Shown here: positions 15,058-24,438 of the stretch, piece after piece | Numbering within the stretch: the stretch's first letter is position 1 | Layout of the letters: each line of letters opens with the position of its first letter | Source of the DNA: SAR202 cluster bacterium | Lineage (GTDB): Bacteria; Chloroflexota; Dehalococcoidia; Lucifugimonadales; GCA-2712585 | DNA length: 64,000 nt | Reading direction: 5' to 3' | Assembly: GCA_016872285.1 (NCBI GenBank) | Contig: VGZZ01000004.1 | Coordinates: 41,890-105,889 of the forward strand | Position numbers and translations under genes: made by a program | The notes under the pieces: model-generated | What the model was told of the DNA's origin: nothing | What the model saw: the letters and a program-made list of their open reading frames with translations, nothing else | Databases searched by the model: none

Positions 15058-16677
15058 GTGTCTAGATTCAAAAAAGTAGTCCTTGTCCAGCCCAGGTCGC
15101 CAGGGGGCAACTTCGAGTACGTAGCCATACCCAGGCAGGGCATGTTATTTCTCTCCGGCGCCCTGCAGCAGTGGCAAGGCCCCAACCTCTATGAGCGCAT
15201 GATCTGGTTCGAGGACCGCAGCGGCAAAATCGACCCACAGAAAGACCTGGAGGACGCCGATGTCCTCCTCATATCCGCCCTCATCAATGAGGCCCCCAGG
15301 GCCTACGAGATCGCTCGCGAGGCTAAAGAGCGCCACCCCAAAATCGTCACCATCGGCGGCGGCCCCCACATGAGCCCACTGGCCGACGAGGCCATTCGCG
15401 AAGGCGGCTTCGATGTCATTGTCCAGCGCGAGGGCGAGGATATCATAGGCCAGCTCTGCGATGTGCTGCTGGCCTACAAAGGTCAAAACCGCCTCCAAGA
15501 GCTCAAGAAGATACCCGGCATCGCCTTCATGGAGAACGGCGGGCTGGTCCAGACCACCCGGCGCGGCCTGGTGGAACCGGACTTCGTCGAACTTCCGGAC
15601 TTCTATTCCATCAAAGACCTCACCCCCTCAAAGCCCCTCATGGGCGGTGTCATGGAGACCGTCCGAGGCTGCACCGAGAAGTGCAGCTATTGTCAGGTCA
15701 TTCAGCAATTCCTCGGCTATCGGATGGTCAAGCGGGAGACGGAACTCAAGCGCCTGGCCCAGCTAAGCCAGATGGCCGCCGACGGCCTCATCGCCACCAA
15801 CCGCGACGGTCGTTTCAGCATCTTTGTATCCGATGACTTGCACCCGCCGCCTCTTCGCGCCGTCAAGTACCGCAACGAGCGCCTGGAGCGCATCAAGGCC
15901 TGGAAGGGCCACACCGACGACATGTACCTCATCTGCCAGACCAGGGCGGAGATAGGGCAGGACCCTGAGCTGGCTGATGCCCTTCGTAACATCAACATGG
16001 AAATGCTCTATGTCGGCGTCGAGTCCTCCAACGCCGACAACCTCAAGGCGGTCAACAAGCGCCAGGACCCGGGCCAGATGCATAAAGGCCTCACCAAGCT
16101 CAACGAGCTTGGCTTTGCCATTGTCGCCATGACCATCATCGGCCTCCCCTACGACACCGAGGAAGGCATCATGGAGATGGCGGACTGGGTCACCCAGGTC
16201 AGCAAGTACCAGACCGCGAACCTCCTCACGCCTCTGCCCGCCACCTCCAACTGGGAAGGCCTGGTCCCCCTGGACGCCAACGGCGATGTGCTTCAGGAAG
16301 GTGAAATGCGCCCCTACCACCTCTACACCGGACGCCAGTTCGTCCATCAAGACCCGCGATGGGGCATGGAGGAATCTCGCCGCCTCTTCAACCGCTACCA
16401 CGCCAAGCTAAACCCGGTCGATAACCTCTACGCCCGCCTATTCCGCGTGGTGGAGAGGTATCGCATCAGATTGACTAACACAGGCCAGGAGATCTCTGAG
16501 TCCCTAGCCTATAAAAAGCGCGACCTGGCGGCGGTCAAGAAAGAGATCGCCGAGTCCATCTCCAGTCGCGTCAACAACCTGGGAAGCACCCTGAAAGACC
16601 GCTTGGACACCTCCGCCAAGCTCCTAGGCAAGAACTCCCTCCGCGTCTTGCCTCCCAGGCCTGAAGCTGGCCCGTAG
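15058..16677 (+). CDS. B12-binding radical SAM protein
   Basis: A 539-residue cobalamin-dependent radical SAM enzyme. The B12-binding Rossmann domain is at about residues 60-150 (VLLISALINEAPRAYE, TIGGGPHMSPLADEA). The cluster motif CTEKCSYC (CxxxCxxC) is at residues 205-212, followed by a radical SAM barrel to about 430. Such enzymes methylate or rearrange unactivated carbons in lipids, hopanoids, cofactors or natural products; no neighbour identifies the substrate. The start is GTG 15058, with GGAGG seven bases upstream and no better in-frame choice. Confidence 0.88.
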   Translation: MSRFKKVVLVQPRSPGGNFEYVAIPRQGMLFLSGALQQWQGPNLYERMIWFEDRSGKIDPQKDLEDADVLLISALINEAPRAYEIAREAKERHPKIVTIGGGPHMSPLADEAIREGGFDVIVQREGEDIIGQLCDVLLAYKGQNRLQELKKIPGIAFMENGGLVQTTRRGLVEPDFVELPDFYSIKDLTPSKPLMGGVMETVRGCTEKCSYCQVIQQFLGYRMVKRETELKRLAQLSQMAADGLIATNRDGRFSIFVSDDLHPPPLRAVKYRNERLERIKAWKGHTDDMYLICQTRAEIGQDPELADALRNINMEMLYVGVESSNADNLKAVNKRQDPGQMHKGLTKLNELGFAIVAMTIIGLPYDTEEGIMEMADWVTQVSKYQTANLLTPLPATSNWEGLVPLDANGDVLQEGEMRPYHLYTGRQFVHQDPRWGMEESRRLFNRYHAKLNPVDNLYARLFRVVERYRIRLTNTGQEISESLAYKKRDLAAVKKEIAESISSRVNNLGSTLKDRLDTSAKLLGKNSLRVLPPRPEAGP

Positions 16678-16782
16678 ATTTCGCCTAAAACTCTGGCAAT
16701 AGCGCCGTCCAACAGGTAAAATCTACCGAGTATTATGTCGCCTTGCGATATTGCCATCAGCCAATCTGTTTGGAGGCCCTAA

Positions 16783-18027
16783 CTGACTACCCGCGTTTTT
16801 ATTACAGGCATAGGCGTTATCAGCCCTCTGGGGCTTAACGCCTCCTCCACCTGGGAGGCCCTCAAAAGCGGATGCTCCGGCGTCGATCTTATCCAGTCCT
16901 TCGACACTACTAACTTCGAGACCCGTATCGCCGCCGAGGTCAAGGGCTTCGACCCTGTCGCCCACCTCGGCCCCAAAGAGGCCCGCCGCACAGACCGCTT
17001 TGCCCAGTTCGCCGTCGCCGCCTGCAAAGAGGCTATGGCCCAGGCGCAGCTTGACGTCTCCAAGGTCGACCGCTACCGCGTCGCCGTCCTTGTGGGCAGC
17101 GGCATCGGCGGCCTCCTCACCATCTCTCAGCAGCACGCCAACCTCCTGGAAAAAGGCCCCAATCGGGTTTCCCCCTTCCTCATTCCCATGATGCTGGGTG
17201 ACATGGCCTCAGCCCAGATATCCATGCTCAGCGGCGCCCTGGGTCCTAATTTCTGCGCCGTCTCCTCCTGCTCCAGCGGCGCCGACGCCATCGGCAACGC
17301 CCTCAAGCTCATCCGCGCTGGCGAAGCCGACATCGTCCTCGCTGGCGGTAGCGAGGCCCCCATCTGTCCCATCGCGGTCGCCGGGTTCGGCGCCATGAAA
17401 GCCCTCTCCCGACGCAACGACGACCCCCAGAAGGCCAGCCGGCCCTTCGACGCCACGCGCGACGGCTTCGTCATGGGCGAAGGCTCCGCCATCCTGGTCC
17501 TGGAAAGCCACGAGAGCGTCATCCGGCGCGGCATCCAGCCTCTAGCCGAGTTGGCGGGCTACGGCTCCACCTCCGACGCCTTCCATGTCACCGAGCCTGC
17601 CCCGGAGGGTGAGAGCGCCGCCAAGGCCGTCAAGCGCACCCTTAAAAACGCCGGCCTTGAACCCGCCGATATCGACTACATCAACGCCCACGGCACCTCC
17701 ACCCCTCTGAACGACAAGCTGGAGACCAAGGCTCTCAAACTAGCCCTGGGCGAAATCGCCTATAAGATTCCCGTCAGCTCCACAAAATCGATGACCGGCC
17801 ACCTTCTGGGCGCAGGCGGCGCCGTCGAGGCCGCCATGTGCGTCCTGGCCCTCCGAGAAGGCGTTGTCCCGCCCACCATAAACCACGAAAACCCCGACCC
17901 AGAATGCGACCTGGACATAGTCCCCAACGCTGCGCGAAAAAAGGACCTCCAAGCCGTCCTCAGCACCTCCTTCGGCTTCGGCGGCCACAACTCCGTCCTC
18001 GCCTTCACCCGCGCCAACGGCGCCTAG
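16783..18027 (+). CDS. fabF: 3-oxoacyl-ACP synthase II, apparent CTG start
   Basis: A 414-residue condensing enzyme that elongates fatty acids by joining malonyl-ACP to acyl-ACP. The catalytic triad is visible: Cys in SSCSSGADA, His in NAHGTSTPLND and His in TKSMTGHLLGAGG. The first ATG in frame (17035) would delete the N-terminal ~84 residues, including TRVFITGIGVISPLG, which begins every FabF. The only possible start is CTG 16783: GGAGG lies six bases upstream, and an in-frame TAA (16780-16782) directly precedes it. The window's copy therefore uses a rare CTG start or carries a single-base error. It stands alone, without other fab genes. Confidence 0.92.
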   Translation: MTTRVFITGIGVISPLGLNASSTWEALKSGCSGVDLIQSFDTTNFETRIAAEVKGFDPVAHLGPKEARRTDRFAQFAVAACKEAMAQAQLDVSKVDRYRVAVLVGSGIGGLLTISQQHANLLEKGPNRVSPFLIPMMLGDMASAQISMLSGALGPNFCAVSSCSSGADAIGNALKLIRAGEADIVLAGGSEAPICPIAVAGFGAMKALSRRNDDPQKASRPFDATRDGFVMGEGSAILVLESHESVIRRGIQPLAELAGYGSTSDAFHVTEPAPEGESAAKAVKRTLKNAGLEPADIDYINAHGTSTPLNDKLETKALKLALGEIAYKIPVSSTKSMTGHLLGAGGAVEAAMCVLALREGVVPPTINHENPDPECDLDIVPNAARKKDLQAVLSTSFGFGGHNSVLAFTRANGA

Positions 18028-18087
18028 TTTGGCGGTCTCTGCCGCTCCTGGGTTCCCTCCTGCCTCCTATCCTGCTAAAGTCATCTT

Positions 18088-19764
18088 ATGCAGAAAACCT
18101 GGAAGCTCCGCGCCCTGTGCCCTGAAGGCCTCGCCGCCTCCCTCAACCTCCCTCCCATCGTCGCCCAGGTCCTCTACAATCGAAATCTCGCCTCATCGGA
18201 ACTGGCCCGCGCCTTCACCTCCCACGCCCCCGCCCAGCTTCACGACCCCTTCCTCCTCCCCGGCATAGAGCGTGCCGTCGAAAGGCTGGCGCAGGCTATC
18301 CAGCGCCGCGAGACCATCGGCATCTTTGGCGACTTCGATGTCGACGGCGTCACCGCCACCACCCTCCTTACCCAAGCGCTGGAACCCCTTGGCGTCCGTG
18401 TCGCTCCCTACATTCCCCATCGTGTAACGGAAGGCCACGGCCTTAATAGCGAGGCTGTATCGGCCATGAAAAAGTCCGGCGTCTCCCTCCTCGTCACCGT
18501 GGACTGCGGCATCTCTTCATATGACGAGGTAGTCCAGGCCGTCGATTCAGGCATGGACGTTATCATCACCGACCACCACATGCCGCCTCCCACCCTTCCT
18601 CCCGCCCTTGCCCTGGTGGACCCTAAAGTCCCCGGCTCTACCTACCCCTTCGTAGAGCTTACCGGCGCCGGCCTTGCTCTAAAACTAATCCAGGGCCTCT
18701 ATCAGTCCCTGGATAAGCCCCTACCTCCCAGCCTCATAGCCCTGGCCGCCCTGGGCACCGTGGCCGACCTGGCGCCCCTTCTCGATGAGAACCGCGCCAT
18801 CGTCAAGGCAGGCCTGGTCGAGCTTCGCAAGACCAACAACCTGGGACTCCAGGCCCTCTATAAACGCGCCGGCCTCCGCCCCCAAACCCTCAGCGCCGAA
18901 TCCATCGCCTTCGGCATCGCCCCCCGCCTTAACGCCTCGGGCCGGGTTAAGCACGCCGAGGCCAGCTTCAACCTGCTCAACAGCCGCACCGAATCTGAAG
19001 CTGAAGCCTTGGCCCAGGAGATCGAGCAGTACAACTACAACCGCCGCAAGGCCACCGACGACGCCTACGCCCTGGCCCTCGCCAAAGCCCCCGCTGACCT
19101 GCCGCCCATCATCCTGATGGTCGATGAGTCCTTCTCGCCAGGCATCAACGGCCTGGTAGCGAGTCGCCTTGCCGAAGAATTCTACCGGCCCGCGATAGTC
19201 ATGTCCCCGGACGAAGGTCTCCTTCGGGCCAGCGGACGCAGCATCCCGGACTTTGATCTCGTCAAAGCGCTTTACCAGTGCCAGGACCTGTTCAGCCGGG
19301 TCGGCGGCCATCCCATGGCGGCGGGCTTCGTCATGGAACATGGAAACCTGCCAGCCCTGGAAGAGCGTCTTTTAGCCGCCGCCCACGCCCAGCTAAAAGA
19401 CCTGGACCTCACGCCCACCCTTTGGGTCGACGCCGAAGCCCCGCCCCATAAGCTCATGGGCGATTGCTACCGGCTCCTGACCACCCTGGAACCCTTCGGC
19501 GCAGGCAACAGGGAGCCTCTATTTCTCGCGCGAGGCCTGCGCATCGACCGCAGCCGCGCCATGGGCAGCCAGGACCAGCACCTTCGATTTAAGCTCCACG
19601 ACGGCCGCGCCACCTGGGACGCCATCGCCTTTCGCCAGGGCAACGGCAGGCTCCCCGAGACCCAACGCATCGACGCCGTCTACTGCCTCAAAACCGACGT
19701 GTGGGACGGGCGCCAGCTATTAGCTATGCGTCTGGTGGACTTCCGGCCCAGCCAGTCCCCTTAG
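18088..19764 (+). CDS. recJ: Single-stranded-DNA-specific exonuclease RecJ
   Basis: A 558-residue 5'-3' single-strand exonuclease for recombination and mismatch repair. The DHH phosphoesterase motifs are in order: FGDFDVDGVTATTLL, VDCGIS, ITDHHMPP and ALGTVADL. The DHHA1 domain has GGHPMAAGF, and an OB domain ends the protein (LRFKLHDGRATWDAIAF). Length is normal. A TAAAGT box with an upstream TGC sits six bases before the ATG, so the mRNA is probably leaderless. The 3' end overlaps that of the convergent lgt by four bases. Confidence 0.95.
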   Translation: MQKTWKLRALCPEGLAASLNLPPIVAQVLYNRNLASSELARAFTSHAPAQLHDPFLLPGIERAVERLAQAIQRRETIGIFGDFDVDGVTATTLLTQALEPLGVRVAPYIPHRVTEGHGLNSEAVSAMKKSGVSLLVTVDCGISSYDEVVQAVDSGMDVIITDHHMPPPTLPPALALVDPKVPGSTYPFVELTGAGLALKLIQGLYQSLDKPLPPSLIALAALGTVADLAPLLDENRAIVKAGLVELRKTNNLGLQALYKRAGLRPQTLSAESIAFGIAPRLNASGRVKHAEASFNLLNSRTESEAEALAQEIEQYNYNRRKATDDAYALALAKAPADLPPIILMVDESFSPGINGLVASRLAEEFYRPAIVMSPDEGLLRASGRSIPDFDLVKALYQCQDLFSRVGGHPMAAGFVMEHGNLPALEERLLAAAHAQLKDLDLTPTLWVDAEAPPHKLMGDCYRLLTTLEPFGAGNREPLFLARGLRIDRSRAMGSQDQHLRFKLHDGRATWDAIAFRQGNGRLPETQRIDAVYCLKTDVWDGRQLLAMRLVDFRPSQSP

Positions 19765-20732
19765 GAAGTCGCCCCCGGTCTCTCGGTCACAGGCGCAGGC
19801 GTCGGCGACTCCGGCGCCGCGGGGCGCCTCACCGGCGGCTTCACCAATCGAGCCTTGGATATCAGCAGCGTAATCGTAATAATCATCGTTATCAACGATA
19901 TTATCTGCGCCTCATCCAGCCCTACCACCCATATCCGGTCCTCTCGAATGAAGCTGATGAAGAACCGGCCCAGCGAGTACAGCGCCAGGAACAGCACAAA
20001 GGTCATACCGTGCGGCAGCAACCGCTTGCGGAAGAACCAGAGGATTCCAAAAATCGCCACGTCCCATATCATCTCGTACACCACCGCTGGATGCGACGGC
20101 GCCAGCGACAAATGGCTTGCCCCCAGGTCAACGTAAAGCTGCTGCGTCTGGGGGTGCGTGTATACAAATCCCCATGGTACGCTGGTGACCTGGGCAATAT
20201 GCTCGCCGTTAATGATGTCTCCGATACGGCCCACTGCCATCGCTAGAATTAGAGCCGGCGCTGTCAGGTCCGCCATCCGGCCTATCGAAGGCAGTTGCAC
20301 CTTTTGCAGGCGTCCCAGCCAGAAGAGCCCCTTGTTCCAAAAATTAATCACTCCGTCCTTGTTGCGAAGCAGAAGGTAAAGCGAACCGCCTATAAAGCCT
20401 CCTAGCACGGCGCCCAGAATGGCGATGCCGCCTTCCCACACGTAGAAAATGCTGATGGGATCGTGTTTGTAGCTGCGAGACCAGAAGTCAATGACGTGTA
20501 CGATTCTCGCGCCGATAACGCCGCCCAAAATCGCCCAGATAGCTATCGAATAGACTGTGTCAGGCTCAATCTCTTCCTTCTTCGACCAGTGCGCCGTCAG
20601 CGCCACCGCCAGAGCGACACCGATAAAGGTAAAGAAGCCATGCCAGGTTAGAACAAACCCGCCTGCGTCCACCAGGTCGGGGTCCATCCCTATGCGTATT
20701 ACACTCAAGATACCAGGCACTATATCCAGCAT
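19761..20732 (-). CDS. lgt: Prolipoprotein diacylglyceryl transferase
   Basis: An inner-membrane enzyme of 323 residues that moves diacylglycerol from phosphatidylglycerol to the lipobox cysteine of prolipoproteins. About seven membrane segments are seen. The signature is AVGRIGDIINGEH (consensus GRxGNFxNxE); GARIVHVIDFWS and WEGGIAILGAVLGG are the other conserved parts. A proline-rich tail (about 25 residues) follows the last segment and is unusual. Its clients in this window include the lipoproteins at 40282, 40954 and 41377. Confidence 0.94.
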   Translation of the reverse strand: MLDIVPGILSVIRIGMDPDLVDAGGFVLTWHGFFTFIGVALAVALTAHWSKKEEIEPDTVYSIAIWAILGGVIGARIVHVIDFWSRSYKHDPISIFYVWEGGIAILGAVLGGFIGGSLYLLLRNKDGVINFWNKGLFWLGRLQKVQLPSIGRMADLTAPALILAMAVGRIGDIINGEHIAQVTSVPWGFVYTHPQTQQLYVDLGASHLSLAPSHPAVVYEMIWDVAIFGILWFFRKRLLPHGMTFVLFLALYSLGRFFISFIREDRIWVVGLDEAQIISLITMIITITLLISKARLVKPPVRRPAAPESPTPAPVTERPGATS

Positions 20733-20807
20733 TAGTTCCTCTCTCGCTAGGAGTAGTCCCTCAAGACTATCAGCTATAAATATTACGTTTGCTAGTCTAT
20801 GTGGGGT

Positions 20808-21671
20808 TCACGGGAGCGTCAAGACGGGCGATTTTGCCACCGTAGTCAGACTGTACGCCCTCAATCCCATGCCCCGCAGCTTGTCAGCCATACGGCGCGC
20901 CGCTATCCGGTTATCGACCAGCGAAAACAGCGCCGGCCCCGACCCGGACAGGCTCACCGTCCCCGCCCCGGCCTCTTCCATCCCCCTCATGACCGCGTCC
21001 AGGCCTGGAAACGCGTCAAAAGCCACCTGCTCAAAGACGTTAAATATCAGATGCGGGGAGAAGCGTCCCCTGCCCAGGGCGTCGGCAAAGGAGCGCGTCG
21101 CGTGCCCGTCCGTATAGGCGCTGGGCTTGAGCATAGAGTACAACCGGCCTGTCTTCCCCTGAATCGAAATCTCAGGGCACACCATTACCAGCGCCTGCTC
21201 CTCCAGGCTCGGAAGCGGCGTCAGAACCTCTCCCCGTCCCTCCCCCAGGGCCGCCCCACCCTTCACAAAAAACGGCACGTCGGAGCCTATAGATGCGGCG
21301 ATTTCACAAAGCTGCTCCTCGATAAGACCCAGGCCCCACAGCCTGTTCAGCGCCACCAGCGCCGCCGCCGCGTCCGAGCTTCCTCCCCCCAGCCCCATCG
21401 CCTCCGGTATCCGTTTCTCGATAAATATCTTCGCGCCCTTTTTATAACCTGCCTTCTCTTTCAATGCCAGCGCAGACTTATAAGCCAGATTCTCCGGCCC
21501 CGACAAGTGAGGGACTGAGCAATGGACCGATATTCCCTCCGCCAGCCCAATCTCCATCGCGTCGCTCAGGTCGATGGTATGCAGCACCGTCACGACATCA
21601 TGGTAGCCGTCCGGGCGGCGCCCCAGCGCCTCCAGGCCCAGATTGACCTTGGCGTAGGCCTCAGCGCGCAC
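20808..21671 (-). CDS. ispE: 4-diphosphocytidyl-2-C-methyl-D-erythritol kinase
   Basis: A 287-residue GHMP kinase that phosphorylates CDP-methylerythritol in the MEP pathway to isoprenoids. The ATP-binding GHMP motif is MGLGGGSSDAAAALVAL at about residues 93-109; the start AYAKVNLGLEALGRRPDGYHD carries the catalytic lysine and the conserved DGYH. The C-terminal SLSGSGPALFSL motif is intact. Its ATG overlaps the rsmA end by 11 bases, so the two are cotranscribed, an arrangement common in bacteria. Confidence 0.95.
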   Translation of the reverse strand: MRAEAYAKVNLGLEALGRRPDGYHDVVTVLHTIDLSDAMEIGLAEGISVHCSVPHLSGPENLAYKSALALKEKAGYKKGAKIFIEKRIPEAMGLGGGSSDAAAALVALNRLWGLGLIEEQLCEIAASIGSDVPFFVKGGAALGEGRGEVLTPLPSLEEQALVMVCPEISIQGKTGRLYSMLKPSAYTDGHATRSFADALGRGRFSPHLIFNVFEQVAFDAFPGLDAVMRGMEEAGAGTVSLSGSGPALFSLVDNRIAARRMADKLRGMGLRAYSLTTVAKSPVLTLP

Positions 21672-22461
21672 CGACGCCCTCCGCGGCGTTAGACCGATAC
21701 AGGCACGCCCACTCGTCCATCCTCAGCGTCGCCGGCCGCCGCGCAGGATCGATGCCGCACCGCGACAGCAGCCCATCCACCTCTGCCGCCGCCACCTTCA
21801 GCCCAATAGCCAGCGAGTTCCGAATCTGCTTCCTCGGTGCCGCAAAGCCTGCATGCGCCAGCTTAAAAAAGGCGTTGGCGTTATCCACCTCCACCGCCGG
21901 TTCCGCCAGAATGTCTATCCTCAGCACCGACGACGTAACCTCCGGCGGAGGGTTAAAGGCCTCGGGCGGCACGTGGCAGACCAGCCTGGGCGCGCCATAA
22001 AACTGCATCGCCACCGACAGCATGGACATCTCACCCGGCTCCGCGACGATAGCCTCCGCCACCTCCTTCTGCACCATGACGACCATAAGCAAAGGCTTGT
22101 GTTCCGCCTCCAAAAATCGACGGAGGATAGGGTTAGCGGCATAGTACGGCAGGTTGGCGACAACCTTATACGCCTGCCCTCGCGGCGCTAACGACTCCAA
22201 GTCCACAGACCGGGCGTCGGCCTGCAATACTGCTAGATTAGGCGGGTTGCCAAGGCGCTGGCTCAACGACGCCGACAGCTCCGCATCCACCTCCACCGCC
22301 GCCACACGCCCCGCCCTCGACACCAGCTCGCGAGTCAGCACGCCGCGCCCCGGCCCCACCTCCACCACCCAGTCCTCCGGCGAAAGCTCGGCGGCTTCGA
22401 TAATTCGACTCAAAACGCCTTGGTCTGTTAGAAAGTGCTGGCCGTAAGGTCGTCTGGGCAT
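21661..22461 (-). CDS. rsmA: 16S rRNA dimethyladenosine transferase
   Basis: A 266-residue SAM-dependent enzyme that dimethylates A1518 and A1519 of 16S rRNA. Motifs: YGQHFLTDQGVL at the N-terminus, SAM-binding VEVGPGRGVLT, acidic VEVDAEL and the catalytic NLPYYAANP (NLPY). Length matches KsgA. It precedes ispE on the minus strand and follows the SRP RNA gene by 48 bases. Confidence 0.95.
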   Translation of the reverse strand: MPRRPYGQHFLTDQGVLSRIIEAAELSPEDWVVEVGPGRGVLTRELVSRAGRVAAVEVDAELSASLSQRLGNPPNLAVLQADARSVDLESLAPRGQAYKVVANLPYYAANPILRRFLEAEHKPLLMVVMVQKEVAEAIVAEPGEMSMLSVAMQFYGAPRLVCHVPPEAFNPPPEVTSSVLRIDILAEPAVEVDNANAFFKLAHAGFAAPRKQIRNSLAIGLKVAAAEVDGLLSRCGIDPARRPATLRMDEWACLYRSNAAEGVGAR

Positions 22462-22509
22462 GTTAAACGTGAAGCGTGGTGCGCATTAGGCCAACGGTTG
22501 CGGGTAGAT

Positions 22510-22781
22510 GAGGCCGTGCACCCGCCTTTGACAGCGGCCAATGAACATATCCCGCCGGAAAAGCTCCGGCCAGGCAACCCCACGGCACCCGAAGAATTCT
22601 GCTTACCGTTGCTTCCTTCCGGACCTGGCGGGGTTCACAGGTCTCCGCCGCGTGGGACCCAGCCCTCAACACTTTTTCGACAGGACCTAGGTCCATCAGC
22701 CGAGCCTGGGGACGGGATTCAGCCCCGCTATAGCGGATTGCGGGTACAGGGCACCGCTAGCTCCCCGCCTAGCACAGCCTC
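22510..22781 (-). ncRNA. ffs: Signal recognition particle RNA, large bacterial type
   Basis: The minus strand carries the SRP S-domain core CCAGGTCCGGAAGGAAGCA, with the GGAA tetraloop and the asymmetric loop that bind Ffh. Upstream lies an Alu-type 5' domain (GCTAGGCGGGGAGCTAGCGG, CCCTGTACCCGCAATCCGC). The ends close in a 10-bp helix, GAGGCTGTGC (22781-22772) with GCACGGCCTC (22519-22510), which fixes a length of about 272 nt. That is the large, Firmicutes-like form rather than the 4.5S RNA. It fills the gap between rsmA and galU. The exact ends may differ by a few bases. Confidence 0.93.
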
Positions 22782-22851
22782 AAACTCCATCTTAGGCCCA
22801 CCGCCGCACACTGTCAAACGGAAAAGCAACGTTGTCCATGCCTGCGCCCAA

Positions 22852-22860
22852 TGTTAGAAT
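22852..22860 (+). promoter_or_regulatory. Extended -10 promoter for galU
   Basis: TGT-TAGAAT lies 18 bases upstream of the GTG start, leaving a leader of about 12 bases that contains the GGAGG site. It is divergent from the SRP RNA gene. Confidence 0.55.
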
Positions 22861-22878
22861 CGGCTAAACGGAGGCCCC

Positions 22879-23754
22879 GTGAAAGTCGAAAAAAAAGTCC
22901 GTAAAGCCGTTATACCCGCCGGCGGCGTGGGCACCCGATTCCTCCCCACGTCCAAGGCCATCCCCAAGGAGCTTCTCCCCCTCTTCGACAAACCCCTTAT
23001 CCTCTACGCCGTCGAAGAAGCCGTAGCCTCCGGCATTAATCACATCATCCTGGTCACGTCCCCCGGCAAGGAAGCCCTTCAGAGATTCTTTGAGCCTGAC
23101 TCTGCCCTGGAGTCCTTCCTGGAACAAAAAGGCCAGGCAAAGCTCCTGGAAACCGTGCGCCGAATCACCTCCATGGCCCGCTTTTCCTACGCCGAGCAGA
23201 AAGACCCCCTGGGCCTCGGCCACGCCGTCCTCATGGCCAAAGACGCCGTTGGGGAAGAACCCTTCGCCGTCATGCTCCCCGACGACGTTATCCAGGACAA
23301 AAAGCCCGCCCTCGCCAGCATGATAGATATCTTCCAAAAGCGAAACGGCGGCGTCATCGCCGTCGAAGAAGTCCCTCTGGAAAACGTCAGCGCCTACGGC
23401 GTTATCAAGCCGCGGCCCCTCGGCGAGCGCGTCTATCAAGTCGATGGCCTGGTAGAAAAACCTCCCCAGAACAAGGCCCCCTCCAACCTCGCCATCGTGG
23501 GCCGCTACGTCCTCCCCGCCGAGGTCTTCGATTGCCTGGAGCGCACCAAGCCCGGCGCCAAGGGCGAAATCCAGCTCACCGACGGCCTCGCCCTCCTCAT
23601 GGAGACCCACCCTCTCTTCGCCTACCGGTTCCCCGGCGCCCGCCACGACGGCGGCAACCCTCTAGGTCTCCTTAAAGCTTCCCTGGCCGAAGCCCTCGCC
23701 CGCGAAGACGCCCGCCCCGCCATCCTCGACACCATCAAACGCCTCACCTCCTGA
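22879..23754 (+). CDS. galU: UTP-glucose-1-phosphate uridylyltransferase
   Basis: A 291-residue enzyme making UDP-glucose for cell-surface glycans. The nucleotide-binding motif PAGGVGTRFLP and the lysine motif PKELLPL are at residues 13-35; VMLPDDVI and the VEKP segment (GLVEKPP) follow. Length and order match GalU. The start is GTG 22879, behind GGAGG with a four-base gap and an extended -10 box. No glycan gene is adjacent. Confidence 0.94.
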   Translation: MKVEKKVRKAVIPAGGVGTRFLPTSKAIPKELLPLFDKPLILYAVEEAVASGINHIILVTSPGKEALQRFFEPDSALESFLEQKGQAKLLETVRRITSMARFSYAEQKDPLGLGHAVLMAKDAVGEEPFAVMLPDDVIQDKKPALASMIDIFQKRNGGVIAVEEVPLENVSAYGVIKPRPLGERVYQVDGLVEKPPQNKAPSNLAIVGRYVLPAEVFDCLERTKPGAKGEIQLTDGLALLMETHPLFAYRFPGARHDGGNPLGLLKASLAEALAREDARPAILDTIKRLTS

Positions 23755-23849
23755 TAGACTCGCCGTCTTCCAGGAGGAGGCGGATTCCCAGCCCTTCTTC
23801 TGCTATCATAATCGCCGACTTAACCCATTGAACCCTAGGGAGGCCCTTC

Positions 23850-24344
23850 ATGCCATCAATTAAAGAGTCCATCCTGCAAGGCACCGACGAAGTCGAAAAA
23901 GAGATATTCAAAGTCCTCGACGGCATGGACTATTGCCTGGACTGGAAGCCCGACGCCAGGGAGTGGTCCGCCCGCGAGGTTCTGTGGCATATCCTGGAAG
24001 ACCCCGAAGGCGGCATCCCCAACAACATCGACGCCATGATTAAAGGCTCTCTCCCCGAGCTCACCATCATCGCCGACGAGACCCACATCAACGCCCAGCG
24101 TCAGGCCATGGATTTAAACGACATCCGCGAGGAGCTTAAAAAGTTCTTCGCTCGAGCGCGCGAGGTGGTGGGCGCCGCCACCGACGGCCAGATCCGTGAG
24201 GTCACTACCTCCTGCTGGTTCCCTCTCCGCAACCACCGCGAGGACCGCTCCGCCCAAAACCTGCTAGAAGGCCTCTATCTCCGCCATTGGCGAAGTCATA
24301 CTCAGCAACTCAAAGATTTGAGGAAGAGTCTGGGGATGGACTAA
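23850..24344 (+). CDS. DinB family four-helix protein
   Basis: A 164-residue protein with the DinB/YfiT four-helix-bundle pattern: WSAREVLWHILEDPEG carries the first metal histidine, and LYLRHWRSHTQQLKDL near the C-terminus carries the other two. Members are metal-dependent thiol transferases or hydrolases, often of unknown substrate. The start ATG 23850 follows GGGAGG. A TGC-TATCAT box at 23801-23809 may be its promoter. Confidence 0.78.
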   Translation: MPSIKESILQGTDEVEKEIFKVLDGMDYCLDWKPDAREWSAREVLWHILEDPEGGIPNNIDAMIKGSLPELTIIADETHINAQRQAMDLNDIREELKKFFARAREVVGAATDGQIREVTTSCWFPLRNHREDRSAQNLLEGLYLRHWRSHTQQLKDLRKSLGMD

Positions 24345-24388
24345 TTATAAATTTACAGTCTTAACCTCGTTACTGGCAATAATTCCTT

Positions 24389-24420
24389 TAATTGGCATAC
24401 TTATGTAAGTATGCCAATTA
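24389..24420. promoter_or_regulatory. Perfect palindrome, vapBC operator candidate
   Basis: TAATTGGCATACTTA-TG-TAAGTATGCCAATTA is a perfect 15-bp inverted repeat ending 18 bases before the antitoxin ATG. TATATT (24424-24429), a likely -10 box, follows it immediately, so a bound repressor would cover the -35 region. Antitoxins of this type usually repress their own operon. Confidence 0.7.
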
Positions 24421-24438
24421 TGCTATATTGTGGTCATT

